Assembly (NCBI RefSeq): GCF_025398315.1
Contig: NZ_JAODOQ010000001.1
Span: forward strand, 2,108,001-2,172,000
DNA length: 64,000 nucleotides
Origin: Shewanella phaeophyticola
Lineage (GTDB): Bacteria; Pseudomonadota; Gammaproteobacteria; Enterobacterales; Shewanellaceae
Direction of reading: 5' to 3'
Shown: positions 39,202 to 49,842 of the stretch, piece after piece
Position numbering within the stretch: the first letter of the stretch is position 1
Layout of the letters: each line of letters opens with the position of its first letter
Notes under the pieces: generated by a model
The model's input: only the letters and a program-made list of their open reading frames with translations
Told to the model about the DNA's origin: nothing
Database searches by the model: none
Program-made: the position numbers and the translations under genes

Positions 39202-41251
39202 TTAGATCGAATACTTGACGTTGAAAGAGACATAATCTCTGTCAGCCATAGCATTTGTTGTTCCTACACCACCAAAAAAGTTGTTGTAAGAAAGGTCTGC
39301 GCCCCAACGACTTTGATAATCAAAGTTCAAACCAATAGCAACTGATTTTCTGCCCTCAGTAAATAAGAACATTGGATCAGGTGTAATACCATCAACGTCG
39401 TGTGAGAATATGACTCGCGGATACATGTTCACCCCAGCAAACACGTTGTTGAAGTCAGCTTTAGCAACGATACGATATCCCCATGCAAAATCTGTCGGGA
39501 ATGGATTCGTTTCTGGACCATTATGTAATGCTTCAATGATCCCTGGCATATCTGGATTACCACCAGAACGTGCTGTGCCAGGACCGCTCAAACGTAGCTC
39601 ATCAAAACCAGGCATATCGTGGATCCAAACACCACCCACTTCAGCTAGCATGGTTAAGTTATCTAAACCTAACGTTGAGGCAAAATAAATGAGTGAACGT
39701 CATTTGAGCTTGAGTCGTATCACGCGTGATATATCCGTCAACAGTTTCTCCAGGATCATAAACATCCATTTGCGAAATACCATCTAGGTCATCACGTAAA
39801 CCAGCATTAGCTAACTGCTGTGGCATTGCAGCGAATAGCAATTCTACATCATCAATTTGCAAAGGTTCGTCAACACGGTGAGCAATTTCACCGGCAACAG
39901 ATGTGTCACCCACTAAGGTGTTAAAACTGAAACCATATAATTGGATGTCTTCAGGATACACAATTTGCGCTTTAGTGAAGGTTTCCATACTTAGCAATAA
40001 ATCACGGTCAATGTTGCCGCCACTTGCAGCTAATCGGCCATAATCGCGGCCAATGGCTTCAGAGGTAAAGTTAGACGCTGTACCACTGATAATTGGACGA
40101 CGGCTATGGTAGTTCATATAGTAAAAGCCAAATTCAGTTTCACCCAATTCTGGTGAGTAATACCCCAGTTTAATACCATACTGACCATCATCACTCGCTT
40201 TAGCTGAATCTTGAGTTAGCGCCACTTTAGTAGAATATGCCGTCATGTAAGCAGCATAAGCGGGATCAAAACCACTCGCAGCAGCAGCTTCATATAAACG
40301 TGAGTATTCTGAAATTAAGAAGTCTTGATTGATATCTGGGTTAGCATTAAAGCCTAACTGAGCATTTTGGTTATAACCGCCGTAGCCTGCAAAGTCATTG
40401 GTTGCAAAGTTAGAACCTGGCGTAGGTACCCAAATTTCTTGCCAATCATACTGGTAGAACGCTTCAACGTTGAGGTTATCTGTTAACCCTAAAGAAGCCC
40501 ATACCATTCCCTGAGGACGAAATGCTTCTTTAAGCTCAGCACCTGGTGCGTTAAGAATGTTTAAATCTACAGCGTTAATTACCGCAATACCATGAGAGAT
40601 AAGTGCACTTTCACCCCATGACACAACTTGATTACCGACACGAACACTTAATGGGTTCGCGCCATCGTTTAAATCCCAGTTGGCATAAACGAATGCATCA
40701 AGTAAACGGATATCTTTACACTGCACTTCAGACGCTTTGCTGTCTTCACAAGGGTCAAACTCTTGACCTGTAAGTGGGTCATTAAAATCATAATCTGCGT
40801 CGTTTAATTTGCGGTCGTAAAAATACATACCACGCAAAAATAAACCGTAATTTTTATATTTTAAAGACAGCTCATGCAAACCTTTAACAATTTCAGATGT
40901 GGTATCACCTTTGGCATACAACAAGTTACTCAAGTCATTGTTACTTGAGTAAGAACCTGGCTGTTCCCAAATCTCAGCCGAAGTGTATTTAGTTGAGCCA
41001 AATGCGCCGCCAAATGCTGAGTAACCAGACCAATCAAATTGTGGCTGATTTACCTTACCAATTTGACCATCCCAGTCACGGTCAGAAACGCGCCAGCTAG
41101 CACCTGCTGTCCATGTAGAATCGAATGTGCCTCGTACTTCACCCCAATCAAATGACACCGCTGATGCAGGAGCGCTCATACCGAAACATAGTGCCGACAC
41201 CACCCCCAAAGCGAGTGCCGATTTGTTGAATCTTTTGTTAACAATATTCAT
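39202..41251 (-). CDS. DUF1302 family outer-membrane barrel protein, one frame break
   Basis: The restored protein of about 683 residues has a signal peptide (ALALGVVSALCFGMSAPASA). It then has FDWGEVRGTFDSTWTAGASW, SVRVGNQVVSWGES and a C terminus ending SFNVKYSI, consistent with a beta-barrel. The first frame runs off near 39680 because of one extra T in TTTT. With it removed the protein continues through LTMLAEVGGVWIHDMPG to 39202. GGAG precedes the ATG. As first gene of a four-gene unit it would provide the outer-membrane component of a possible envelope export or import system whose cargo is unknown. Confidence 0.88.
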
Positions 41252-41566
41252 TTTAGTTAATCTCCGTAACCTGTTGGATTAGTTGTTATAGGAATTAAAA
41301 CCAACATCTTGTTAGCCCACAGGCAACACCATTGTTACAGCATTTAACTATATTGAGCAAGGTCAAAAAAAGAAAATGTTTAAGAAAATTAACGATGTCT
41401 AGCGAAAAAGCGATGAATTTTTTACAGTGATATTTGAATTATTTCTAAGAACAATCATTCAAATAATGAACAATTATCGAAAAAAGTTTATTTTCATGTA
41501 CTTATAGTTTTTCATCTTGTTAACTTTACCGTTACATGAATCAATCAAACGTTTGAAGTAAATACT
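41252..41566. other. Upstream region of the DUF1302 operon
   Basis: About 315 AT-rich bases between the DUF2835 gene and the DUF1302 gene. It should hold the promoter of the four-gene envelope operon on the minus strand. I see no strong inverted repeat or recognised operator. Confidence 0.4.
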
Positions 41567-41794
41567 CTATAATTTATTGAGGGATTTAAAACTACCATCG
41601 GAATTTAACACCAATTTAAACTTTCCTTGTATACCTTGAGAGGTCAAAAATGGTCTAAAATATTTACCATTGATGTGTAACACCCTTGCATATTGATCAC
41701 GCACTTGGACTTTTTCTGCAACTCCTTGGTAGTAAGGTAAAAAAGCCTCATAACTGACATTTAATGAAAAATATAATTCCACAGTATTCTCCAT
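41567..41794 (-). CDS. DUF2835 family small protein
   Basis: This 75-residue protein starts MENTVELYFSLNVSYEAFLP and includes YYQGVAEKVQVRD and LRPF-type text (FRPFLTSQGIQGKFKLVLNSDG), the features of the DUF2835 family. Function is unknown. I chose ATG 41794 because homologues start close to the YFSLN block. The start codon directly abuts the T run of a perfect hairpin, so its own ribosome site is poor or is folded into that hairpin. Confidence 0.85.
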   Translation of the reverse strand: MENTVELYFSLNVSYEAFLPYYQGVAEKVQVRDQYARVLHINGKYFRPFLTSQGIQGKFKLVLNSDGSFKSLNKL

Positions 41795-41822
41795 AAAAAA
41801 GGAGAGCAAGCTCTCCTTTTTT
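41795..41822 (-). terminator. pepN terminator abutting the DUF2835 start
   Basis: AAAAAAGGAGAGC and GCTCTCCTTTTTT pair perfectly around two bases. It follows the pepN stop by about 50 bases, and its last base touches the DUF2835 ATG. The GGAG in the left arm would be sequestered when folded. Confidence 0.9.
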
Positions 41823-41873
41823 ACTGTTAATATGGTCGCTTCATTTCGTTAAAAAGTGACCGTTACAATTCGT

Positions 41874-44435
41874 TTATTCAGCCAATGATTTCGTGACTTT
41901 TTCGTATAAATCTTTTGATAAATCGGGCAAGTTTTTAAGTTCTTGCAAACACTGCTTCATTAATTGTTGGCGAGAGGCATCAAATTTAGCAAATTGAATT
42001 AACGGCGTAATCATTCGTGAAGCCACTTGAGGGTTACTTTTGTTTAATTTAATCAAAATTTGAGTTAAATAGCGATAACCTTCACCATCTGCACGGTGGA
42101 ATTGATAGGTGTTTGCCGAGGCAAACGCACCAATTAACGAACGCACTCTGTTTGGGTTTGAAAAACTAAAGCTGTTGTGTTTAGTTAACTGTTTAATTTG
42201 CACAATAACATCATCTGTATTGATCAATGCCTGCAATGTTAACCATTTATCCATTACCAAAGGTGTTGAATGCCACTTAGATTCAAAGTCACTCAATAAT
42301 GCCGGTAAACACGTTAATTGTGCGCTTGTTGCCGCTTTTAATGCACCAAGGCAATCTGTCATATTTTGCGCATTGTAGTATTGTTTCTCAACGACACTCT
42401 CATGGACATCAGACACCTGGCACAGCAAACTTAACGCGATATTTTTAAATGCACGCGCTCCTGCTGCATCAAGCGTGCTGAGCTCACGATAGCGAGCGAG
42501 TAATTCATCTTCACAAGCACTGGCTAATTCTTCAACAACAAATTCTCTGGCTTTTTCTAAAGCATCTAAATCAACGCTATCAACCTGTTCTATCAATGCC
42601 GAGGCAGATGGAATAGACAAGATCTCAGCGACTAATGCTTGGTCAAGATTGACATCAAGTATGATACCCCTGAATGCTTCAATGACGCGGCTGTCAACGG
42701 TCATCACTTGTTGTTGCTGCAATTGAGCGATGTTGTGCCAAATGGTTTGACTAATTAATTGCACTGAAGCTTCCCAGCGCGCAACTTCGCTCGATGCATG
42801 ACGCATTAAGTGAACCAGTTGATCGATGGAAAAATCATAAACCAATTTAACTGGAGCTGAAAAGTCTTGTAACAACGAAGCCGTTGGGGCATGGTTAAGG
42901 CCATCAAATACAAAGGTTTGACACGCTTTAGTGACATCAAGCACTTTATTGACTATCGATTCTCCAGTATTGTCCAGTAGTTCAAGACTGAACGGAATGT
43001 GTAAGGTTTGGCCTTTGACACCTTTAGAGACAACTTGTTGACTCACAGTTAAGTGATACTCACCTTTGTCGGCATCGTACTTATCTGTCACAGTCACAAC
43101 AGGGGTACCAGCCTGGCTGTACCATCGACGGAACAAGGTTAAATCTTTGCCACTGGCATCTTGCATCGCATTGACAAAATCATCACAGGTCACCGCTTGA
43201 CCGTCGTGGCGTTCAAAGTAACACTTCATTCCAGCCTGAAAGCCTTCCTCGCCTAAAATGGTGTGCATCATACGGATGACTTCAGCGCCTTTGTCATAAA
43301 CAGTCACGGTATAGAAGTTGTTCATTTCTATTACACTTTCAGGACGGATCGGATGCGACATTGGCTCTGCATCTTCAGCAAACTGTTGGTTTTTCATCAC
43401 GCGGATCGCCTGGATACGATTAACGGCGCGAGAGCCAACGTCTGAGCTAAATTCTTGATCTCGAAAAACGGTTAAGCCTTCTTTTAAACTCAATTGGAAC
43501 CAATCACGACAAGTGACACGGTTACCGGTCCAGTTATGGAAATACTCATGCCCGACTACTGACTCAATACCGTGGTAGTCATCATCTGTGGCACTGGCTT
43601 TGTCCGCTAATACATATTTAGTGTTAAAGACGTTTAAGCCTTTATTCTCCATCGCACCCATATTGAAAAAGTCGACAGCAACGATCATATAGATATCTAA
43701 GTCGTATTCTAAACCAAAGCGGGTTTCATCCCATTTCATTGATTTTTTCAATGAGGCCATCGCATGATCGGCTTTATGTAAGTTGCCTTTATCGACAAAC
43801 ACTTGCAGTTTCACTTCGCGACCAGATTGCGTGGTAAAGCTGTCGTTGAGTAAATCAAAATCGCCCGCGACTAGCGCAAATAAATAGCTCGGTTTTGGGA
43901 AAGGGTCATGCCATTTAACAAAGTGACGACCTGAACGAGGCATTTCACCTTTATCAATTAAGTTACCGTTACTTAATAAAAATGGAAATGCCGCTTTATC
44001 GGCTTCAATACGAACGGTATAAATGGCCAGTACATCTGGACGGTCTAAAAAGTAGGTAATACGGCGAAAACCTTCTGCCTCACATTGAGTACAATAGGCT
44101 CCATCTGACATGTATAAGCCTTCAAGACTAGAGTTTGCTTCTGGGTCGAGTAAGCTCACTACCTCTAAATCAAATTCATTGAGTTCTGTGGCAATGAATA
44201 ATTGATTGTCATGTTGACGATAATCAGCCGAACTTCCATTAAGCTTGACTGAACCTAACGATATTTGCTCACCATCTAACACAAGTTCGTGTTGGTGCTC
44301 ACCGTTCCGGATCACTTTACTGGTAGTCGTTATTTTGGTGTTTTTACCATCTAAAATGACATTTAAATCAACATGGGTAATCGTGAAGGCAGGCTTTGCG
44401 TAGTCTTTTAAATGTTTTTCTTGTGCTTGACTCAT
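41874..44435 (-). CDS. pepN: Aminopeptidase N (M1 family)
   Basis: This zinc aminopeptidase removes N-terminal residues from cytosolic peptides. Catalytic motifs are GAMENKGLNVF (exopeptidase signature, about residue 255) and HEYFHNWTGNRVTCRDWFQL (HEXXH with the distal Glu, about residue 290). The downstream domains, including RWYSQAGTPVVTV, are intact. The start at 44435 is preceded by AAGGA. The length of 853 residues is usual for the gammaproteobacterial monomeric enzyme. It is a single-gene unit between two terminators. Confidence 0.96.
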   Translation of the reverse strand: MSQAQEKHLKDYAKPAFTITHVDLNVILDGKNTKITTTSKVIRNGEHQHELVLDGEQISLGSVKLNGSSADYRQHDNQLFIATELNEFDLEVVSLLDPEANSSLEGLYMSDGAYCTQCEAEGFRRITYFLDRPDVLAIYTVRIEADKAAFPFLLSNGNLIDKGEMPRSGRHFVKWHDPFPKPSYLFALVAGDFDLLNDSFTTQSGREVKLQVFVDKGNLHKADHAMASLKKSMKWDETRFGLEYDLDIYMIVAVDFFNMGAMENKGLNVFNTKYVLADKASATDDDYHGIESVVGHEYFHNWTGNRVTCRDWFQLSLKEGLTVFRDQEFSSDVGSRAVNRIQAIRVMKNQQFAEDAEPMSHPIRPESVIEMNNFYTVTVYDKGAEVIRMMHTILGEEGFQAGMKCYFERHDGQAVTCDDFVNAMQDASGKDLTLFRRWYSQAGTPVVTVTDKYDADKGEYHLTVSQQVVSKGVKGQTLHIPFSLELLDNTGESIVNKVLDVTKACQTFVFDGLNHAPTASLLQDFSAPVKLVYDFSIDQLVHLMRHASSEVARWEASVQLISQTIWHNIAQLQQQQVMTVDSRVIEAFRGIILDVNLDQALVAEILSIPSASALIEQVDSVDLDALEKAREFVVEELASACEDELLARYRELSTLDAAGARAFKNIALSLLCQVSDVHESVVEKQYYNAQNMTDCLGALKAATSAQLTCLPALLSDFESKWHSTPLVMDKWLTLQALINTDDVIVQIKQLTKHNSFSFSNPNRVRSLIGAFASANTYQFHRADGEGYRYLTQILIKLNKSNPQVASRMITPLIQFAKFDASRQQLMKQCLQELKNLPDLSKDLYEKVTKSLAE

Positions 44436-44515
44436 ACTCGATCCTTTTAAAACAAGCTCATTTTCACTTAGTAACATTGATTTTCAATATAATTAAGCAT
44501 CATGATAATATTAAG

Positions 44516-44543
44516 AAAAAACGCGCCTTAAGCGCGTTTTTTT
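44516..44543 (-). terminator. Rho-independent terminator of prc
   Basis: AAAAAACGCGC and GCGCGTTTTTT form a stable hairpin 16 bases after the prc stop, with a T run on the minus strand side. Confidence 0.85.
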
Positions 44544-44558
44544 GTGTCATGTGACTGC

Positions 44559-46611
44559 TTACTTAGCAGTAGCTTTCGCCATTTTTTCAGCATCTGCCAT
44601 ATCAAGAGTGATATAGGCTGTTTCATCTAAAAATGCATCAGGTAGCTTACTGTCGTCAGTGGTCTCAATGTCATCAAGTGATTTAACCACTTCAAGACCT
44701 TGTTGCACTCGACGTGCGTTGGCACGGTCTAGGTGCCGTTTATCATCTAACTCGCTAGATGCAACACGCTCACTTTCAACCAATGAAATGGTCTTATCTT
44801 TGTGATGCTTTTTAAACTCATTAATGTCTTCATAAATATAGCTAAACTCAGTATCAGTACTAATACGCGCTTTGTGTTTTGCATCAAGATTACTGATTAA
44901 ACTTGGGCTGATATTACCTAGCGTGTTGTATTGCGCCACAGGTACTTTATCCCAAGGTAGTGCGTTTTTCTCTTCAGACTCGCCGTATTCACCTGGCTCT
45001 AAAGCACTTGGGAAACGCAAATCTGGAGTGACACCTTTTAACTGGGTGCTACCACCATTGATGCGATAAAACTTAGCAATCGTATACTGTACATGGCCAA
45101 TAGGCTTTTCGTACATATCGTAAATGCGGCCTAGGCTCTTATGTTGTTGCACAGTACCTTTACCAAAGGTTGACTCACCAACAATTAACGCACGGTCATA
45201 GTCTTGCAGGGTCGCAGCAAAAATCTCTGAGGCAGAGGCGCTGTAACGATCAACCATGACGGTTAATGGTAGCCGGTGTAAGCACTCTTGCCGTCATTAT
45301 CACGGTTTTCATTCACCCTGCCATTGGCATCGCGTATTTGTACAACTGAGCACATATCAATAAATAAGCCTGTTAACAATGTTGCTTCAGTTAATGCCCC
45401 GCCGCCATTACCACGAAGGTCGATAATAATCCCTTCAACGTTATCTTGTTCAAGCTTAGTTATTTCTTTAGCAACGTCTTGTGACAAATTCATATAAAAA
45501 CCAGGAATTTGAATCACGCCGACTTTACGGTTAGCGTATTGGCCTTCTGTTGGCTCAACCACTTTTGAAGTAGCGGCTCTGTCTTCTAAACGAATCTTGT
45601 CACGAGTGATAGTCACTTCAAACGTTTTTGCGTTAGCGCCACCTTTTTTAGGTAATATTTGCAGTACAACTTCACTGCCTTTTGGCCTTTAATCAAATCT
45701 ACAACATCATCTAAACGCCAGCCAATAACATCGACAATGTCATTGTCTTTTTGTCCTACACCGACGATTTTATCTTCTGGCGATAACTTTTCGCTGTTAG
45801 CCGCAGGGCCTCCAGCAACCAGGCTTTTAATCACGGTATAATCATCGTCCATTTGCAACACAGCACCAATACCTTCAAGGCTTAGGTTCATCTCCATTTG
45901 GAAACGTTCTGCATTACGTGGCGACAAATAACTGGTGTGTGGCTCAACGCTGCGGGCAAAAGCGTTCATGACGCTTTGAAACACATCTTCGCTTTGGGTT
46001 TGGCTTAAACGTTTAATGGCGTTGTTGTAACGTTTCTCGAGCACTTCAACAATTTCAGGCCATTTTTTACCGGTTAACTTAAGATTTAACGCATCGTATT
46101 TAACGCGTTGCCGCCATAACTCATTCACTTCAGCTAGATCTTTTGGCCATGCGGCATCTTCGCGGTCGAACTCGTAAGCATCACCCGCTTTGGTAAAATC
46201 AAACTCTTTGTCAAGCAACGTTAGTGCATAAGCAAAACGCTCATAGCGACGCTTCTGCACTAAATCATACATAGTAAACGCTGGGCTAATGTCGCCACTG
46301 GTCACCATGTCATCAAATTGATTTTTGTACTGATTGAAGCTGGCAATATCTTGTGCGGTTAACACATTACGGCGATAGTCTAATTGCTCAAGAAAACGTG
46401 AGTAGATTTGCTCAGAAAAGGCATCGTCTAGATTAAAGCGATGATAGTGCGAGCGAGTAAACAATGTGGTTACTCGCTTGCTAGCCACTTTGTGTTGCGG
46501 CTCTTGTGCTAGCTTGGGTAACTCGCTGATTTGAATCGTTGGTGATATTGCCCACGCCGAAAAGCCGACAAATAAGCTGGCAATCGACACGGCCAAGGTA
46601 AGTTTTCGCAT
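44559..46611 (-). CDS. prc: Carboxy-terminal processing protease Prc (Tsp), two frame breaks
   Basis: This periplasmic PDZ-serine protease processes FtsI and degrades SpoT-like and tagged substrates. Frame one has a signal peptide (LAVSIASLFVGFSAWA), SYLSPRNAERFQMEMNLSLE and the PDZ region. Near 45640 one A is missing (CAAAAGG where CAAAAAGG is expected), and restoring it gives KGSEVVLQILPKKGG. Frame two has IIDLRGNGGGALTEA. Near 45258 a second shift leads to MVDRYSASASEIFA, with the catalytic Ser, and FGKGTVQ, with the catalytic Lys. The total is about 684 residues, as expected. It lies just after proQ with AGGAG upstream. Confidence 0.92.
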
Positions 46612-46632
46612 CAACAAGTACTCCTTAAATTT

Positions 46633-47253
46633 CTATAATAGTATGTGCTCTACACGTACTTTGATGGTCAAGCCAGTGTCTAACTGAACAAGCACATCTT
46701 CTTTGTTAATGTCGGTAACGACACCCGGTACAGGTGTTGCGCCTAATTTAACATTGACTCGTTGCTTTTGTTTTAACTCTTCAAGCTTTGCAGGCTCTAA
46801 TTTAACAACAGGCGCAGCGACAGGTGCTGGACGTTCTTTTTTCACTGGTGCACGTTTAGGTGCGGCTTTCTTTGCAGGCTTTTTAGCTGCATTTTTTGGT
46901 GCTTGAGCTTGACGTTTAGCTTTAGCCTTTTCTTGGCTTTCTTTTAACGTTGCTTGAGCGTGATCAATATGCTCTTGCTCTAATTCACCGCATTCATTGC
47001 CATCAAGATCGATACGTTGGGCACCGGCTTTAACACCTTTGAGGTAGCGCCAGCTGCTTGTGTAACGACGTAGTGCAACACGTAATTGTGTCTTACTGAC
47101 TTTAGAATCATCAGCTAACCGTTCAGCCAAGTCTTGAAATAGACCAATTTTTAATGGTTTAGTTTCACCTTCAGCAATAAAGCATAAAGGAAAGGTTTCA
47201 TATAAATACGCTAATATTGCGTTGGTGTCGGTCAACTTGTCTGTTGATTCCAT
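46633..47253 (-). CDS. proQ: RNA chaperone ProQ
   Basis: ProQ is a global small-RNA-binding protein. The FinO/ProQ N-terminal domain spans residues 10-125, with ILAYLYETFPLCF, KPLKIGLFQDLAERL and RRYTSSWRYLKGVKAGAQR. A basic Ala/Lys/Pro linker follows, and then a C-terminal Tudor-like domain (GVVTDINKEDVLVQLDTGL). The 206 residues are typical. GGAAG precedes ATG 47253. It is followed by prc and preceded by msrC, an order known from enteric bacteria. Confidence 0.96.
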   Translation of the reverse strand: MESTDKLTDTNAILAYLYETFPLCFIAEGETKPLKIGLFQDLAERLADDSKVSKTQLRVALRRYTSSWRYLKGVKAGAQRIDLDGNECGELEQEHIDHAQATLKESQEKAKAKRQAQAPKNAAKKPAKKAAPKRAPVKKERPAPVAAPVVKLEPAKLEELKQKQRVNVKLGATPVPGVVTDINKEDVLVQLDTGLTIKVRVEHILL

Positions 47254-47528
47254 TTTTACTTCCACGTTAATAAAGGGACTGTTCTGCGGCAGAGTATGCC
47301 ATACAGTCGTTCATCTTTCGCTAAGCTTTGTATATAAAGCTCAACGTACAAATTATCACTATCCGCCTGTTTGCTAAAGTCATTGAAACAAACCTTAACA
47401 ATTTAACCAAACTTGTTATCAGCTTAAATCATCGCTGACACTGAAATCCAGTACAAATGCGTGTTGCTGCGTATTATAAAGCTCACAGCAGCGAATGCGA
47501 CTATGATTTAGCCTTATTTGTTCGCTAT

Positions 47529-47988
47529 TTAAGCAAATAAGCCAGATTCGAAACTTTTTATCATCATTTCTAGGCCAATTTGATCATCTTCATCAAAACG
47601 ATTCAATAAAGGGCTGTCAATGTCTAAAACGGCAACCACTTCTTCACCTTGGCGAACTGGGATAACGATTTCAGAATTACTGGCCGAATCGCATGCAATG
47701 TGACCATCGAATGCATGGACATCGGCGACACGTTGAGTCATATTTAATTCGGCAGCGGTACCACATACACCTTTGCCCATAGCAATTCGAGTACACGCAA
47801 CTTTACCTTGAAACGAGTACTAATACTAATTGTTCACCACGTTTAATGTAAAATCCTGCCCAGTTTAAATCAGCAAGGTTATCATTGAGTAATGCTGAAA
47901 AATTAGCCATTGCCGCTATTAAGTCGTCCTCACCTTCAAGTAATGCTTGGGCTTGACGATTTAATGTTTGGTAAAATTCGGTTTTCAT
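47529..47988 (-). CDS. msrC: Free methionine-(R)-sulfoxide reductase, one frame break
   Basis: This GAF-fold enzyme reduces free methionine-(R)-sulfoxide with thioredoxin. Frame one (47988 to about 47805) covers the N-terminal helices and LNWAGFYIKRGEQLVL. Frame two covers the segment with the first catalytic cysteines, ACTRIAMGKGVCGTAA, then HIACDSASNSEIVIPV. Restored length is about 153 residues, close to Escherichia coli YebR. One base near 47808 breaks the frame. AAGGAAAG precedes the ATG. Confidence 0.9.
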
Positions 47989-48037
47989 TTTCTTTCCTTT
48001 GACACAGACGTTAATGCAGGCTGGTAGATTTACGTCG

Positions 48038-48331
48038 TTATTCTGTTGGCGTATTTTTCGCAGTGGTCTTTTTGACTTTGGCTGCAGGAGGGGTTTTAAC
48101 CTTTACTGTGCCTTTTAGCAAGTTAGAAAGCTCATCTTTATTGTTTGCCATGTAAAATGCGAGTTGTTCGCACTTATTTTCATCAAGTTCGATGTCTGCT
48201 TGGGCTAAAAAAGGTAGCAGATTGTCGGCAATATCAAGCATCTTATCGTAGGCATCGGCCTCCTTCTTCGATGTGAATGTCATCTTTTCCACCCCTTCTC
48301 TGACCACGACAAATTGGGTAATCACTGCCAT
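48038..48331 (-). CDS. yebG: DNA-damage-inducible protein YebG
   Basis: This 97-residue protein matches YebG in FVVVREGVEKMTFTSKKEA and DAYDKMLDIAD, with a basic alanine/lysine tail (AAKVKKTTAK). Its molecular role is unknown, but in Escherichia coli it belongs to the LexA regulon. A good LexA box lies 14 bases upstream of its ATG, so SOS control is likely here too. Confidence 0.93.
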   Translation of the reverse strand: MAVITQFVVVREGVEKMTFTSKKEADAYDKMLDIADNLLPFLAQADIELDENKCEQLAFYMANNKDELSNLLKGTVKVKTPPAAKVKKTTAKNTPTE

Positions 48332-48344
48332 GATATAATCCTCA

Positions 48345-48360
48345 CTGTTTTTATATACAG
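48345..48360. promoter_or_regulatory. LexA (SOS) box upstream of yebG
   Basis: CTGTTTTTATATACAG fits CTGT-N8-ACAG exactly and has an AT-rich centre, as in the consensus. It lies immediately upstream of yebG on the minus strand. Confidence 0.88.
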
Positions 48361-48542
48361 TGCATAGAATCTCACATAGTTAACTTATGATGCAAGTGTT
48401 CTGATTATTCTGATATTATCAAGCGGCATTGAAATTTTGTCAGGTAAGTATTAGCGACAATTATTCAAGCCAACAGATAACGAGGCAGCCGTTATAGCCT
48501 TATTTTTACTCAGCGCTTTTGATATGGATTAAACCACTTTTG

Positions 48543-49172
48543 ATGCATGAACTTGATGATCATGATTCAATAATCTTATGCCGTTCATGTGATTTGGCAG
48601 TAAGAAAACGTGCGCTTCCTTCTAGTGCTCGAGCGCTCTGTCCTCGTTGCGATACCGCATTATATGATGCACCTTATTGCTCTATAAATGGCATGTTGGC
48701 TATGTGTGTAGCTGCACTTATTATTTTTATTCCTGCCAATTTATTACCCGTTCTTGAAATTCATTTTTTAGGCAGCATTAGAACCACCACAGTTTTTGAG
48801 GCGGCCATTGCGGTGTGGGCACAAGGTTATTGGGTTGTTGGACTGGCTGTGATGGTTGCGGCAGTGATAGCGCCAGCAGTATTGATTTTATCGATATTGA
48901 CACAAGTCTTAATTGTTAAATTAAAACTACAACAATCTTTTTGGCAACGTACTTATACAAGCTTATTGAAAAACCAGGGGCTAATAGCCCAAATGACCAT
49001 GTTAGAAATTTATGTGATTAGTTTTTTAGTGTCTGCTTTTCAACTGTCTGATTTCTCCGATGTGTATTTTGGCATGGGGACATTCAGTTTTACGATGTTG
49101 TTTGTGATTATTTTATTTTTACAGCGCGAATATAATCTCGAGCATATGTGGAGTTTTGTTGATGAGCACTAA
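48543..49172 (+). CDS. LetA/PqiA-type membrane protein, first half
   Basis: A PqiA domain of about 209 residues has an N-terminal zinc ribbon (CRSC and CPRC) and four membrane segments (MLAMCVAALIIFIPANLLPV onward). In enteric bacteria LetA (YebS) is one polypeptide with two such halves. Here the second half is the next gene. It overlaps that gene by 11 bases. The start is uncertain: ATG 48543 is chosen over an upstream TTG at 48519. It is the first gene of a lipid-transport operon with LetB. Confidence 0.85.
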   Translation: MHELDDHDSIILCRSCDLAVRKRALPSSARALCPRCDTALYDAPYCSINGMLAMCVAALIIFIPANLLPVLEIHFLGSIRTTTVFEAAIAVWAQGYWVVGLAVMVAAVIAPAVLILSILTQVLIVKLKLQQSFWQRTYTSLLKNQGLIAQMTMLEIYVISFLVSAFQLSDFSDVYFGMGTFSFTMLFVIILFLQREYNLEHMWSFVDEH

Positions 49173-49842
49173 ACACACTTGCGAGCAGGTTGACAACGAA
49201 GTGTCGACAACCGTAAACCATACAGATACTGCTCCTGTGCATATCCAGGGAAACCAAATGGGTTTATGTTTGTGCCCTGTGTGTAAAAAACTCAATCTAA
49301 CCACAAACAGTAATTGCCGCCGTTGCTACAGTAAATTAGCCACTCGAAATTATGCCAGTGTGCAACAAAGCTGGGCTTTATTGGTTACGGCAACTATTTT
49401 ATTAGTTTTGGCTAATGTGTATCCTATTACCTTACTCACCAACCGCGGGGTAGTGACTAACGACACCATTTTCAGTGGTATTAGCCACTTGGTACAAACA
49501 GGCATGTTCCCCATTGCCATTATTGTGTTTACCGCCAGTATTTTAGTGCCATGGTTAAAGATTTTTGGCCTCGCGACATATTTAGCGGCCATTAGCTTTA
49601 ATTTACCCATATCAAAAAGAAAACTCATGGTGGGTTTTCATGTCATTGAATGGATTGGCCGTTGGTCGATGCTTGATTTATTTGTTATTTCGTTGACGGT
49701 TGCCCTGGTTAATATGGGGCAATTACTTGACGCTAAACCCGCACCTGCAGCGACGGCTTTTGCCTTGGTGATTTTACTCACTCAATTAGCCGCCAAAGTG
49801 CTTGATACTCGTTTACTCTGGGATCGCTTGGAAAAAACATGA
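49162..49842 (+). CDS. LetA/PqiA-type membrane protein, second half
   Basis: This 226-residue PqiA domain has a second zinc ribbon (LCPVCKKLN and CRRC) and four membrane helices (ALLVTATILLVLANVYPITL, then VFTASILVPWLKIFGLATY). With the previous gene it makes the equivalent of LetA, the inner-membrane partner of the LetB tunnel. Its stop overlaps the letB start (ATGA), which implies coupled translation. Confidence 0.85.
   Translation: MSTKHTCEQVDNEVSTTVNHTDTAPVHIQGNQMGLCLCPVCKKLNLTTNSNCRRCYSKLATRNYASVQQSWALLVTATILLVLANVYPITLLTNRGVVTNDTIFSGISHLVQTGMFPIAIIVFTASILVPWLKIFGLATYLAAISFNLPISKRKLMVGFHVIEWIGRWSMLDLFVISLTVALVNMGQLLDAKPAPAATAFALVILLTQLAAKVLDTRLLWDRLEKT

Noticed and set aside
47254..47528. 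Gap of about 270 bases between proQ and msrC considered for an RNA gene
   Set aside because: No hairpin-plus-U-tract or clear promoter was found.
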